Assembly (NCBI RefSeq): GCF_022340605.1
Contig: NZ_JAJDNQ010000055.1
Location: 1-49,152 of the forward strand
Direction of reading: 5' to 3'
DNA: 49,152 nucleotides
From: Thiohalocapsa sp.
GTDB taxonomy: Bacteria; Pseudomonadota; Gammaproteobacteria; Chromatiales; Chromatiaceae
The translations under genes were made by a program, and so were the position numbers. Below are positions 8,463 through 17,934 of this stretch, in pieces. A model generated the notes under the pieces. That model had not been told where the DNA came from. It ran no database searches and saw nothing but the letters and a program-made list of their open reading frames with translations. Positions within the stretch are counted from its first letter, which is position 1. Every line of letters starts with the position of its first letter.

Positions 8463-9947
8463 ATGCTCGCCACGAACATTTCCCACGCTCTCGGTCTGCA
8501 CATGCACCAGCCGCCGGGGAATATGGCTGTGTTGATCGAGACCAATCCCTGGGAGGCGGAGCAGATCATCCGCTGCTACGAGCGCCCGACCCGCTACGCG
8601 CAGCATTACGCCGATGTGGGGCACCTCCACATCGGCTTCTCCGGCATCCTGCTGGAGCAGTTCGTGGACCCTGCCATCGTCGACCGCTACCGCCACATCA
8701 TCGACATCCCGGCGATGCTCGACGCCTACCGCAGTACGCCGAACATCGAGCTCATCGGCATGGGCTACTTCCACCCCATCTTCCCGCTGATCCCGGAGGC
8801 CGACTGGCAGGAGCAGCTGCGCACCGGCCGGGACATGATGACGGAGGTCTTCGGCCGTGCGCCGCGCGGCTTCTGGCCCCCGGAGATGGCCTTCTCGATG
8901 GAGATGATCCCGGCCCTGGTGCGGGCGGGGTATGAATACGTCGTGGTGGACGGCGTCCACGTGCATCCGGAGGACGGGGTTAGCGACGTCTTTCGGCCCT
9001 ATCTCGCCTGCTACGACGATGCCTGCATCACCATCGTGCCGCGGGACCGCGACGTGTCGAACGCGCAGGAGAGCGGGCTCGACGCCACCTGGTTCGCGCA
9101 CGAGGTCACGCATCGCTGCCGCTTTTCGGCGCGCCCGGGCGAGCCGCGGCTGTGCACCACCTGGTCCGATGGCGAGAATGGCGGCTGGTTCCGGCAGACG
9201 CACGAGGGCGCCGGCTTCTTCGGCCACTATTTTTCGCCTTACATGGAGCGCGTGCGCGGCGGCGACTATCCGATCCGGCCCGTGGGTCTGAGCGAATACC
9301 TCGCCGCTCACCCCGCCAGTGCGCACGCGCACGTGCAGACCGGCGCCTGGAACGTCGGCTCCACCTCCGGCTTCGATCTCAGCCAGTGGGCCGGCTCCCC
9401 GCGGCAGCGTCAAGGCGCCGAGACCGTCCGCGATCTGAGCCGGCGCTGGTGGGCGCTGCGCGATAAGGGCACCGCGCCCGCTGACCCGCTTGCGCGCGCC
9501 CGCCGGCTGGTGCTGGAGGCGGAGACCAGTTGCTATCTCTTCTGGGGCGACGACTGGCTGCCGAAGCTCGCGTGGCTGACCGATGCTGCGGCGGAGCTGA
9601 TCGAGGCCATGGAGGCCAGGCCCGCCGAGGCGGAGCAACAGCAGCCGGCGGCCGGGGCGACACCCGCAACGGCGCCCGCGGCCGCGCCTGCGCCGGCGCA
9701 GGCGGCCAGTGCGCCGCAGGAGGCGGTCGGAGCGATCGATGTGGCCGCGGTGTCCGAGCAGCCGGTGCCGGCGGTCGAAGTCGCGGCCGAGGTCGCGAGC
9801 GAGGCGCCGGCAGCGGCCGCGCCAGTCCCTGCCGCGCCCCAATCTGGCTCGAAAAGTGGCTCGGAAGACCTCTCGAAGACCGCCTCGGAAACTGTCTCCA
9901 AGGCAGGCGGGCCGTCGGGCAAGGCCGAACGGGAGCCGGACTCCTGA
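8463..9947 (+). CDS. Glycoside hydrolase family 57 protein with disordered Ala/Pro tail
   Basis: 494 residues. The GH57 barrel begins with LHMHQPPG (residues 12-19). Region 3 is GFWPPEMAFS, placing the likely nucleophile Glu near residue 141. GH57 enzymes act on alpha-glucans as amylases, 4-alpha-glucanotransferases or branching enzymes, and the neighbouring glgA and glgX support an alpha-glucan substrate. A branching role would fill the missing glgB function, which is inference. From about residue 385 the protein becomes an Ala/Pro/Glu-rich low-complexity tail of ~110 residues ending in Ser/Lys-rich repeats, unusual for the family and probably disordered. ATG at 8463; no strong Shine-Dalgarno sequence. 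Confidence 0.88.
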   Translation: MLATNISHALGLHMHQPPGNMAVLIETNPWEAEQIIRCYERPTRYAQHYADVGHLHIGFSGILLEQFVDPAIVDRYRHIIDIPAMLDAYRSTPNIELIGMGYFHPIFPLIPEADWQEQLRTGRDMMTEVFGRAPRGFWPPEMAFSMEMIPALVRAGYEYVVVDGVHVHPEDGVSDVFRPYLACYDDACITIVPRDRDVSNAQESGLDATWFAHEVTHRCRFSARPGEPRLCTTWSDGENGGWFRQTHEGAGFFGHYFSPYMERVRGGDYPIRPVGLSEYLAAHPASAHAHVQTGAWNVGSTSGFDLSQWAGSPRQRQGAETVRDLSRRWWALRDKGTAPADPLARARRLVLEAETSCYLFWGDDWLPKLAWLTDAAAELIEAMEARPAEAEQQQPAAGATPATAPAAAPAPAQAASAPQEAVGAIDVAAVSEQPVPAVEVAAEVASEAPAAAAPVPAAPQSGSKSGSEDLSKTASETVSKAGGPSGKAEREPDS

Positions 9948-9987
9948 GCGCGTCACGAACCACTGACAAGCCGCAACGGATGCACTC

Positions 9988-11208
9988 GTGAATACCGGGC
10001 ACCGCGATGGCGATGGTTCCATGCCGGCCCCCGATCCGACCCTGGGCGGCCTCGGCGCCGAGCCGGTCAGCGCGGCCGACGGCTTTCCGGACACCGCGAT
10101 CGGCACGCACCTGGTGCTGTACCAGACCGACGACGGCGCCGTAGACCTGCGCTGGCGCATCGACCCCGCCGATATCGCGCACGCTCGCGCCGCCTTCGCC
10201 GGCGCCGAGGCCCACGCGGTGCTGCGGCTTTTCCACCTCGGCGGCAACGGCGACAACCGGCTCATGGCAGATGCGGCGCTGGGCAGCGATACCGAGGCCG
10301 AAAGCGGTCTGGCCCACTACGCCGGAGGCGATGCCGAAGGGCTGTTGCAGGCGGAGATCGGGCTTGCCAGCGCCGATGGCGGTTGGTTGCTCATCGCCCG
10401 CTCCAACGGATTGCCGGCCGCAGCGCCTGTGGAGGTGGACTTCCTGCGTGAGCAGGGGCCTGCGTCGGCGCCCGTGGTCGCCGCTGCGGACGCCGCGCAG
10501 TCCGGTGCAATGGCGGCATCGGCGGATGCCGGCCGATCGGGCACCGTTGCAGCCCGGGATGCGGCCGAGCCCCTGCGGCTCGAGCCCGAGTTCCCGCTGG
10601 TGGCGCCGGAGCTGTCCGAGCGCGCGGCGTCGGGCGTCGTGCCGGGCGCCGCGCCGGAGCGGACGCCGACGGTGGCGAGCGGCGTCGCCCTCGCCTCCGA
10701 TCTCGATGCCGCCACCGATGTTGCGACCGGAGCCCGCGCTCCCTTCGGCGCCGGCGCGGCTGCCGACACGACGCTGGGCCGGGCCGGGTATGGAGCGCGG
10801 CTGCTGGCCGGCGCGGACGGGCAGTCGCTGTCGGAGCCGCCACCCGGCGGCGTGGTGCCGCGGCTGACGCAGCGGCCGCTCCCGCGTCCAGATCAGCCTG
10901 AGACTCAGCCCGGCCCGCGGCCCGCGGCCCCGCAACCGGCACAGACGCCGGTGCCGGGCAGCGGCCCGCTGCGCCCGGCGGCTGACGAGGCGACGCTCAC
11001 CGCGGAGCTTCTGGTGCAAGGCAGCGCACCGCCCAATACGCTGCTGGACCTGGGCGGTCATGCCTACCGGGTTGGCCCGGGCGGGCGCTTTCAGTTGCGC
11101 ATCCCCATTCGCGATCGCGAGGTGATCATGCGCGTGCTGGCGACCCTGCCGCGGTTGCCGGTGGCCGCCCCGGCCGATGGCGAGGTGCAGGGGCTGCCGG
11201 AGGAGTGA
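9988..11208 (+). CDS. DUF4912 domain protein in glycogen cluster
   Basis: 406 residues, start codon GTG. An N-terminal DUF4912-like segment (roughly residues 40-150) carries LRWRIDPADIAHARA, VLRLFHL and the closing pattern AEIGLASADGGWLLIARSNGL, a layout I associate with PF16258. A long Ala/Pro-rich linker follows (about 150-330). A C-terminal beta-rich segment, ELLVQGSAPPNTLLDLGG then GPGGRFQLRIP, resembles the small Ig-like or carbohydrate-adjacent modules that follow DUF4912 elsewhere. No signal peptide is evident. Its place 40 bases after GH57 and before glgA suggests a structural or regulatory role in glycogen metabolism. The biochemical function is unknown. Confidence 0.75.
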   Translation: MNTGHRDGDGSMPAPDPTLGGLGAEPVSAADGFPDTAIGTHLVLYQTDDGAVDLRWRIDPADIAHARAAFAGAEAHAVLRLFHLGGNGDNRLMADAALGSDTEAESGLAHYAGGDAEGLLQAEIGLASADGGWLLIARSNGLPAAAPVEVDFLREQGPASAPVVAAADAAQSGAMAASADAGRSGTVAARDAAEPLRLEPEFPLVAPELSERAASGVVPGAAPERTPTVASGVALASDLDAATDVATGARAPFGAGAAADTTLGRAGYGARLLAGADGQSLSEPPPGGVVPRLTQRPLPRPDQPETQPGPRPAAPQPAQTPVPGSGPLRPAADEATLTAELLVQGSAPPNTLLDLGGHAYRVGPGGRFQLRIPIRDREVIMRVLATLPRLPVAAPADGEVQGLPEE

Positions 11209-11479
11209 TCGGGCGCCAGAGCCTGCATCGTCACCGACCGCAACCGCGCTGGACGCAGCGAGTGCAGCGGCGGCAAAGCCGGCACGATGCGTATAATCCC
11301 GGCATCGAGCCCGCCCCAGCCGCCGCCATCGCTGTATCCGTCAGGCGCGTCGCAACCCGGTGGCATCCGGCGCCGCCGGGATGTCGAGCCGCCCCGGCCT
11401 TGAGCCCAGATGCCGGATTTCCGATTCGGGCCGCACAACCCCTGATCTCAACGCGCAAGCCTCAGCTAAGGACCGCCCT

Positions 11480-12946
11480 ATGTTCATTGTCATGGCCAGC
11501 CCAGAGTGTGCCCCCGTCGCCAAGGCCGGGGGGCTCGGTGACTTCGTCCAGGGGCTGGGCCGTGAGCTGTCCGTCCGCGGCAACGCCGTGGAGATCGTGC
11601 TACCGAAGTACGACGCCCTGCGCTTCGCTGGCATCTCGGGGATGCACAAGGTTTACCGCGACCTCTGGGTGCCCTTCCACGACAAGGCCATCCACTGCGA
11701 CGTGGAGTACGGCGAGGTGGACGGGCTCCAGTGCTTCTTCATCGATGCCCACTCCGAGCACGGTTTCTTCAACCGGGGCAAGATCTACGGCGACGCCGAC
11801 GACGCGGACCGCTTCGCGTTCTTCTCGCGGGCGGTGATGGAGTTCCTGTACAAGTCCGGTAGGCGCCCGGACATCATCCACTGCAACGACTGGCACACCG
11901 GCCTGATGCCCGTGCTGCTGTGGGAGGTGTACGCCGAGCTCGGCATGGATCACAGCCGTGTCTGCTACTCCTTGCACAACATGGGCCACCAGGGCTGGAC
12001 CGGCCCGCAGGTGCTGCACATGAACCGTCTCGACGCCGGCAGGCTGATGACGCCGGAGCGCCTGCGCGACCCGGGGAATCCCGGCGCGGTGAACCTGATG
12101 AAAGGCGGCATCGTCTTCTCCAACTTTGTTACCACCGTGTCGCCGCGCTACGCCTGGGAGATCCAGCACACCGATCAGGGCATGGGTCTGCAAGGCGTCC
12201 TGCAGGAGCACGACCGCAAGTTCGGCGGCGTGCTGAACGGCATCGACTACAACACCTGGAATCCGGAGATCGATCCGCACATCCCGGCGCAGTACGGCCC
12301 GGATACCCTCCCCGAAAAGGCCAAGTGCAGGGCGGCGCTGCGCCAGCGCGTCGGCCTCGGCGACGCGTTCAAGCCCATCGTCGCCGTGGTGAGCCGGCTC
12401 GACAAGCAGAAGGGCGTGGAGCTGATCCGCCACGGCATCTACTACGCGCTGGAGCAGGGCTGCCAGTTCGTGCTGCTCGGCAGTGCGCCCGACCCCGCCG
12501 TCGATGCGGACTTCCGGCGCATCAAGCATGAGATGGACGCGAACCCCGATTGCCACCTCGAGCTCGGCTACGACGAGGACCTGGCGCACCTGATCTATGC
12601 CGGCGCGGACATGATCCTGATCCCGAGCATCTACGAGCCCTGCGGCCTCACGCAGATGATCGCGATGAAGTACGGCTGCGTGCCCGTCGCGCGGCGCGTC
12701 GGTGGCCTGGCGGACACCGTGTTCGACGCCAACTATTCCGACCGGCCGTTCGAGGATCGCAACGGCTACGTCTTCGACGACTTCACCTACGCCGGCCTCG
12801 AGGGCGCCTTGGGGCGCGGCATCGGGCTCTGGAAGCGCTTCCCTGAGTATTTCCGCCAGCTGCGTGTCAACGGCATGCGCCAGGACCACTCTTGGAACGA
12901 GCCGGGGCAGCACTACCTGGACATCTACAACCACATCCGCGTCTAG
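11480..12946 (+). CDS. glgA: Glycogen synthase (ADP/UDP-glucose-dependent, GT5)
   Basis: 488-residue GT5 retaining glucosyltransferase that elongates alpha-1,4-glucan from a sugar nucleotide in the cytosol. The start ATG 11480 is fixed by the N-terminal MASPECAPVAKAGGLGDFVQ block; KAGGL corresponds to the KTGGL sugar-nucleotide motif of E. coli GlgA. Further signatures are HCNDWHTGLMPVLLWE, VLNGIDYNTWNPEIDP, VSRLDKQKGVELI, and the C-terminal SIYEPCGLTQMIAMKYG with its catalytic Glu region. Length is normal. It closes the glycogen block. No glgC, glgB or glgP is present in the window. Confidence 0.96.
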   Translation: MFIVMASPECAPVAKAGGLGDFVQGLGRELSVRGNAVEIVLPKYDALRFAGISGMHKVYRDLWVPFHDKAIHCDVEYGEVDGLQCFFIDAHSEHGFFNRGKIYGDADDADRFAFFSRAVMEFLYKSGRRPDIIHCNDWHTGLMPVLLWEVYAELGMDHSRVCYSLHNMGHQGWTGPQVLHMNRLDAGRLMTPERLRDPGNPGAVNLMKGGIVFSNFVTTVSPRYAWEIQHTDQGMGLQGVLQEHDRKFGGVLNGIDYNTWNPEIDPHIPAQYGPDTLPEKAKCRAALRQRVGLGDAFKPIVAVVSRLDKQKGVELIRHGIYYALEQGCQFVLLGSAPDPAVDADFRRIKHEMDANPDCHLELGYDEDLAHLIYAGADMILIPSIYEPCGLTQMIAMKYGCVPVARRVGGLADTVFDANYSDRPFEDRNGYVFDDFTYAGLEGALGRGIGLWKRFPEYFRQLRVNGMRQDHSWNEPGQHYLDIYNHIRV

Positions 12947-12985
12947 GAAAACGCCCGCCGTTCCGCGTGCGGTGCGGGCGGCATA

Positions 12986-13042
<57 letters not shown>

Positions 13043-13114
13043 GGAAGGCAAAGTTAGGTGAAACGCTGCACTGGGTCCGGTGGCTTTCGCGTCGAGATTC
13101 GACAAGAATGCCGC

Positions 13115-13146
13115 GTAGGTCGGGCCGAGGAACGAGGCCCGACACC
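13115..13146. repeat. TCGGGCC hairpin repeat, copy upstream of pabB
   Basis: GTAGGTCGGGCC-GAGGAACGA-GGCCCGACACC folds into a 7-bp stem (TCGGGCC/GGCCCGA) with a 9-base loop. Closely similar units lie at 22962-22990 and, inverted, at 23017-23047. It is 34 bases before the pabB start and could influence its leader. Confidence 0.65.
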
Positions 13147-13179
13147 GCGCACGACCTGACCTTCTGCTCTGCGCCCGCC

Positions 13180-14622
13180 ATGAAGGACGCCACCCGCATC
13201 GAGCAGCTCTCTTATCGCGCCGACGCGGCCGCGTTGTTCGGCGCCGCGGCCGCCGAGCCCTGGGCGGTGCTCCTGGACAGCAATGCCCACCACGCCGGTG
13301 GCGGGCGCTGGGACATCCTGGCGCTGGCGCCGCGGGCGACGCTGCATACCGTCGGTGCCGTCACCGAGATCCGCACCGGCAACCGCCGCCGCCGGTCGCG
13401 GGCCGACCCGCTGCACCTGCTGCGCGAAGCGATCGGCCCACGGGTGTATTCCGCGGCCGCCGCTGAGCCGGGGCTACCCTTCATCGGCGGCGCCATCGGC
13501 TGGCTCGGCTACGACCTTGGTCGACGCCTCGAGCGACTCGGGCTCCAGGCGCCGCTGCCTGCGGGCGCACCCCAGATGGCCGTCGGCATCTACGACTGGG
13601 CGCTGCTGGTGGACCACCACGCCCGCGCCGCCTATCTGGTGGGGCAGGGCAGCCCGGCAGACCCACGCCGGCAGCGGCTGCTGCGCCTGGCGCAGGAGTG
13701 GGAGCCGGCGCCCTGCCTGCCGTTTCGGGTCACCGGGCCGCTCCTCAGCGACATGGATCAGACCGACTATGCCCGGCGCTTCGCCGCCGTGCAGGACTAT
13801 ATCCGCGCCGGCGACTGCTACCAGGTGAACCTGGCACGGCGCTGGCAGGCGCCCTGCGCCGGTGACCCGTGGAGCGCCTATCGCGTGCTGCGGCAGCTCA
13901 ACCCGGCACCCTTCGCGGCCTATCTCAATACCCCTGGCATGCAGGTGCTCTCCGCCTCGCCGGAGCGCTTCCTGAGTTTGCGCGACGGTCTGGTCGAGAC
14001 CCGTCCCATCAAGGGCACGGCGGCGCGCGACCCGAACCCCGCGCGCGACCGGGCACTGGCCGCCGGGCTTGCGGCCAGCGCCAAGGACCGCGCCGAGAAC
14101 CTGATGATCGTGGACCTGCTGCGCAACGACCTCGGCCGCTGTTGCGAGACCGCCAGCATCCGGGTGCCGGAGTTGTTCAAGGTCGAGTCCTACGCCGGCG
14201 TGCACCATCTGGTGAGCACCGTCACCGGCCGGCTGCGGGCCGATGCCGACGCGGCGGCGCTGCTGTGCGGCTGCTTCCCGGGCGGCTCCATCACCGGTGC
14301 GCCGAAGATCCGCAGCATGCAGATCATTGACGAGCTAGAGCGCGCGCCGCGCGGGGTCTATTGCGGCAGCATCGGCTACATCGGCTTCGACGGCGCCATG
14401 GATACCAACATCGCCATTCGCACCGCCACAGTCTGCAACGGCCGCCTCGACTTCCGCGCCGGCGGTGGCCTGGTGGTCGACTCCGACTGCGATGCCGAGT
14501 GGGCGGAGATCGGGCTCAAGGCGCGCGCCATGCTGGAGCTGGTTGGGGCAGTCAGTGGTGACGCGTGGCCGGCTCTGGGACGCGATCGCGGCGCTGTTGC
14601 TTGGCGCAGCGACCTGGTGTGA
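13180..14622 (+). CDS. pabB: Aminodeoxychorismate synthase component I
   Basis: 480-residue chorismate-utilising enzyme. With the glutaminase PabA it makes 4-amino-4-deoxychorismate for folate synthesis. The PIKGT motif, with its Lys near residue 278, is the ADC-synthase signature that separates PabB from anthranilate synthase TrpE. Further blocks: RAENLMIVDLLRNDLGR, GGSITGAPKIRSMQIIDELE and YCGSIGYIGFDGAMDTNIAIRT. The ATG at 13180 gives a normal N-terminus; the open frame extends upstream through the hexamer repeats but that part is not protein-like. No pabA or pabC is adjacent. The short C-terminal tail is ordinary. Confidence 0.92.
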   Translation: MKDATRIEQLSYRADAAALFGAAAAEPWAVLLDSNAHHAGGGRWDILALAPRATLHTVGAVTEIRTGNRRRRSRADPLHLLREAIGPRVYSAAAAEPGLPFIGGAIGWLGYDLGRRLERLGLQAPLPAGAPQMAVGIYDWALLVDHHARAAYLVGQGSPADPRRQRLLRLAQEWEPAPCLPFRVTGPLLSDMDQTDYARRFAAVQDYIRAGDCYQVNLARRWQAPCAGDPWSAYRVLRQLNPAPFAAYLNTPGMQVLSASPERFLSLRDGLVETRPIKGTAARDPNPARDRALAAGLAASAKDRAENLMIVDLLRNDLGRCCETASIRVPELFKVESYAGVHHLVSTVTGRLRADADAAALLCGCFPGGSITGAPKIRSMQIIDELERAPRGVYCGSIGYIGFDGAMDTNIAIRTATVCNGRLDFRAGGGLVVDSDCDAEWAEIGLKARAMLELVGAVSGDAWPALGRDRGAVAWRSDLV

Positions 14623-14960
14623 GGCCGATTTCAGATGTCCATGGCCTGATCCCGTTTTCCCGTGTAAGACCAGCAGTTCTGTCCCGACCTACGATCCGCT
14701 CGTTTTCGTCGTTGCGAGCAATACTTTCACGGTATCGCAGCGGTTCCATCCCCCCCGCCACTTGGTAATGCCGCCGGCGAGCCGAGTGGAGCTCGGTGCC
14801 CCCGGGAGCATGGGCGGCGGGGAAGTGATTGCATCGATCATCGCTAGGGACGCGATAGTCAGAGCAACCATGACAAGGCCGGCTATTGCATGCCGATGGC
14901 GGGCGTGTCCGATTCTGCCGGCCGTACCCGGACGCAGGTCGGGGGTTATACTCCCGGCCC
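14623..14960. other. Gap upstream of pqiA
   Basis: About 340 bases between pabB and pqiA without a credible gene. The middle is relatively AT-rich (TTGCGAGCAATACTTTCACG around 14713-14733) and could hold the pqi promoter, but -35/-10 spacing is not good enough to call. I see no terminator. Confidence 0.4.
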
Positions 14961-16241
14961 ATGTCCGCCGGCACCCCGACCCTGTGCGATGAATGCGACC
15001 TGCTGCAGCAGAGCCCGCCGCTGCCGCCGGGTGGGGCCTCGCTGTGCGTGCGCTGCGGCCATGTGCTGCATCGCCACCGGCCGAACAGCGTCGACCGGAC
15101 CCTGGCGCTGACGGTCACGGGCCTGGTGCTGTTCGCCATTGCCAACACCTTCCCTTTCCTGTCTTTCGAGATGCAGGGGCAGGAGACGCAGACGACCCTC
15201 GTCACCGGCGTGCACGATCTCGCCGCCCAAGGCAAGGTCGGCGTCGCCTCGGTGGTGCTCTTCACCAGCGTGGTGGCGCCGGGGCTGCAATTGCTGCTGT
15301 TGCTCATCGTGCTGGCGCCGCTCAAGCTGGGCGGCCGGCTGCCGCCGCGGTTCCCGACGCTGTTCCGCTGGTTCAAGCGCCTGGTCCCCTGGGGCATGAT
15401 GGACGTGTTCATGATCGGCATCCTGGTGTCGGTGGTGAAGCTCACGGACATGGCCACCATCGTGCCTGGCACCTCGCTGTTCGCCTTCGTGGTGCTGATC
15501 TTCGTGCTGGCGGCGGCGCAGGCGTCACTGGACCCGGACGTGGTGTGGGAGCGGGTGCCGCTGCGCCCCGCCGTGCGCCGAGCACCGGCCCCGGGGGAGG
15601 CTGTCATCGGCTGCGACGTTTGCGAGCTGGTGGTGCCGGAGCGGGCCGCTGACGTCGATCCGGGCGGCCGCCTGCGCTGCCCGCGCTGCGCCGACGTCCT
15701 GCACCGGCGCAAGCCGGATAGCCTGCAGCGGACCTGGGCGCTGGTGATCGCCGCGGCGGTGTTCTACCTGCCGGCGAACATCTATCCGGTGATGGCCGTC
15801 ACCTCGCTCGGCCAGACGCAGGCGGATACTATCCTGAGCGGCGTGCTTTTCCTGCTGCACCATGGCATGTGGCCGCTCGCGATCATCGTCTTCACCGCAA
15901 GCATCTTCGTGCCGCTGCTGAAGCTGCTGATTCTGCTGTTCTTGCTGCTGTCGGTGCATTTCAGGTCCAGCTGGCGGCCGTGCGAGCGCACGAGGATGTA
16001 TCGCATCACCGAGGCCATCGGCCGCTGGTCCATGACGGACGTGTACGTGGTGACCATCCTGGTGGCCCTGGTGCGGCTCGGGAATCTCGCCAGCATCGAG
16101 GCCAAGGCGGGTGCGGTGTTCTTCTGCGCGGTGGTGATCCTCACCATGCTCGCGGCCATGTCGTTCGACCCCAGGCTGATCTGGGACACGCTGGAGCAGG
16201 ACCATGACGGAGTCCGAGCGGCCCCCCGAGCCGCCACCTGA
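14961..16241 (+). CDS. pqiA: Paraquat-inducible protein A, inner-membrane component
   Basis: 426-residue polytopic inner-membrane protein made of two related halves. Each begins with a small cysteine motif (CDEC at 9-12 with CVRC near 31-34; later CDVC and CPRC), followed by about four transmembrane helices per half. The Pqi system moves phospholipid between the membranes, and PqiA is thought to energise or gate transport through PqiB. The start ATG 14961 puts the first zinc-ribbon-like motif at the N-terminus as in the family. The end overlaps pqiB by 38 bases, indicating translational coupling in pqiABC. Confidence 0.92.
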   Translation: MSAGTPTLCDECDLLQQSPPLPPGGASLCVRCGHVLHRHRPNSVDRTLALTVTGLVLFAIANTFPFLSFEMQGQETQTTLVTGVHDLAAQGKVGVASVVLFTSVVAPGLQLLLLLIVLAPLKLGGRLPPRFPTLFRWFKRLVPWGMMDVFMIGILVSVVKLTDMATIVPGTSLFAFVVLIFVLAAAQASLDPDVVWERVPLRPAVRRAPAPGEAVIGCDVCELVVPERAADVDPGGRLRCPRCADVLHRRKPDSLQRTWALVIAAAVFYLPANIYPVMAVTSLGQTQADTILSGVLFLLHHGMWPLAIIVFTASIFVPLLKLLILLFLLLSVHFRSSWRPCERTRMYRITEAIGRWSMTDVYVVTILVALVRLGNLASIEAKAGAVFFCAVVILTMLAAMSFDPRLIWDTLEQDHDGVRAAPRAAT

Positions 16242-17934
16242 CGACGCCCCCGACGGCGATCCCGCGGACGGCCAGTCCACCCTGCCCACGGCGCGGGTAA
16301 CCCGCCGCGAGCGCTGGTCGCTGGTGTGGCTGCTGCCCATCCTCGCGCTGGCGGTGGGGGGCTGGCTGGTGGTGAAGACGCTGGCGGAGCGCGGGCCGAC
16401 CATCACCATCGAGTTTCCGAATGCCGGTGGGCTCCAGGCGGGCAAGACCAAGGTCAAGTACAAGGACGTGGACATCGGCACGGTGACGGACATCGCGGTC
16501 AGTGATGATCTGCAGTACGTCACCGTTACCGCCGAGCTGCGTCACGGCACCGACCACATGCTCGCCGAGGATACGGAGTTCTGGATCGCCCGCCCGCTCA
16601 TTACCGCAAGCCAGATCTCTGGGCTGGAGACGCTGCTGTCGGGTCCCTACGTCGCCTTGGCTCCCGGCACCGGCAAGCTCGGACGGCGCGACTTCAAGGG
16701 CCTCGACAAGCCACCGGTGGTCACCATCAATGCCCCGGGGCGCCGCTTTCGGCTGCGCGCGAGCTCGCTCGGCTCGCTGAATCTCGGCACGCCGGTCTAC
16801 TACCGTGGTATCCAGGTGGGCCAGGTCGTCAACTACAACATCGACAAGGACGGCAAGCGGTTGACCATCGACATCTTCATCCAAAGCCCGAACGATGGCC
16901 TGATCTTCAAGACCACTCGCTTCTGGAACGCGAGCGGCATCGATGTCAAGGTCGGCGTGGACGGTGTCACCGTCGATACCGAGTCCCTGATGTCCGTGTT
17001 GATCGGCGGCATCGCCTTCGAGACACCGGCGGAGCCCGAGCATCCGCCGCGGGCGCCGCCGAAGCAATTCTTCAACCTCTTCCCGAACCGTGCCGCCGCC
17101 ATGAAGGAGCCGGAATTCAACCGGCTCACCTACGTGATGGTCTTCCAACAGTCCGTGCGCGGCCTCAAGGTCGGCGCGCCGGTGTCGCTGCGCGGCATCA
17201 AGATCGGCGAGGTGACGGACATCAACCTCGAGTTCGAGGCGCAGCAGATCAAGATCCTGATCCCGGTGACCGTGGAAATCAACCCGGATCGCCTCGGGCT
17301 GCGGCGGCCGCTGGAGGAGATCCGCTCCGAGAATCCCGAGTTGCTGAAGGATCTCATCCAGCGCGGCCTGCGCGCCCAGCTCAAGCCCGAGAACCTGCTG
17401 ACCGGCGCGCTCTACATCGACTTGGACTTCCATCAGAATGCGCCCCCGGCGACCGAGTACGAGCGCGACGGTGTGCCCGTGATCCCGACGCTGCCGACGC
17501 CCTTGGAGGCGGCCACCAACCGGATCATGGATATCCTGGACAAGATCGATGCGCTGCCCATCGAGGAGATCGGCGACGATCTGCGCGGCACCCTCGCCGG
17601 CACGCGGGCCATCGCGGACTCACGCGAGCTGCGCTCCGCCATCGCCGACCTGTCGGCGGTGTTGACCGAGATACGGACCCTCACGCAGGGCCTGAACGCC
17701 ACGGTCATGCCGGAGATGGGCCCGCTGCTGCGCGACGCCCAGCGCACGCTGAACAGCGCCAACGGCGCGCTGTCGAGCGTGCAGGACCTCGTGGCCCCCG
17801 ACGCGCCCGCCAGCACCGAGCTGGTAAGTGCAATGCAAGAGGTGACCGGCGCGGCGCGCGCGGTCCGCTTGCTGGCGGAGTATCTGGAACGACACCCGGA
17901 GGCCCTGATCCAGGGCAAAGGAGGCGGACGCTGA
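16204..17934 (+). CDS. pqiB: PqiB, MCE-domain intermembrane lipid transport protein
   Basis: 576 residues. A cytoplasmic Pro/Asp-rich start is followed by one transmembrane helix (about residues 40-60, WSLVWLLPILALAVGGWLVV). Three MCE domains come next, recognisable at TIEFPNAGGLQAGKTKVKYK, LGSLNLGTPVYYRGIQVGQV and VRGLKVGAPVSLRGIKIGEV. A C-terminal helical region follows. In E. coli PqiB hexamers form a periplasm-spanning needle for lipids. Slightly longer than the E. coli protein. The last codon overlaps the pqiC start (TGATG). Confidence 0.94.
   Translation: MTESERPPEPPPDDAPDGDPADGQSTLPTARVTRRERWSLVWLLPILALAVGGWLVVKTLAERGPTITIEFPNAGGLQAGKTKVKYKDVDIGTVTDIAVSDDLQYVTVTAELRHGTDHMLAEDTEFWIARPLITASQISGLETLLSGPYVALAPGTGKLGRRDFKGLDKPPVVTINAPGRRFRLRASSLGSLNLGTPVYYRGIQVGQVVNYNIDKDGKRLTIDIFIQSPNDGLIFKTTRFWNASGIDVKVGVDGVTVDTESLMSVLIGGIAFETPAEPEHPPRAPPKQFFNLFPNRAAAMKEPEFNRLTYVMVFQQSVRGLKVGAPVSLRGIKIGEVTDINLEFEAQQIKILIPVTVEINPDRLGLRRPLEEIRSENPELLKDLIQRGLRAQLKPENLLTGALYIDLDFHQNAPPATEYERDGVPVIPTLPTPLEAATNRIMDILDKIDALPIEEIGDDLRGTLAGTRAIADSRELRSAIADLSAVLTEIRTLTQGLNATVMPEMGPLLRDAQRTLNSANGALSSVQDLVAPDAPASTELVSAMQEVTGAARAVRLLAEYLERHPEALIQGKGGGR

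Noticed and set aside
14552-15712. 386-codon minus-strand frame over pqiA
   Set aside because: Ser/Arg/Thr-rich, antisense to pqiA, no family resemblance.
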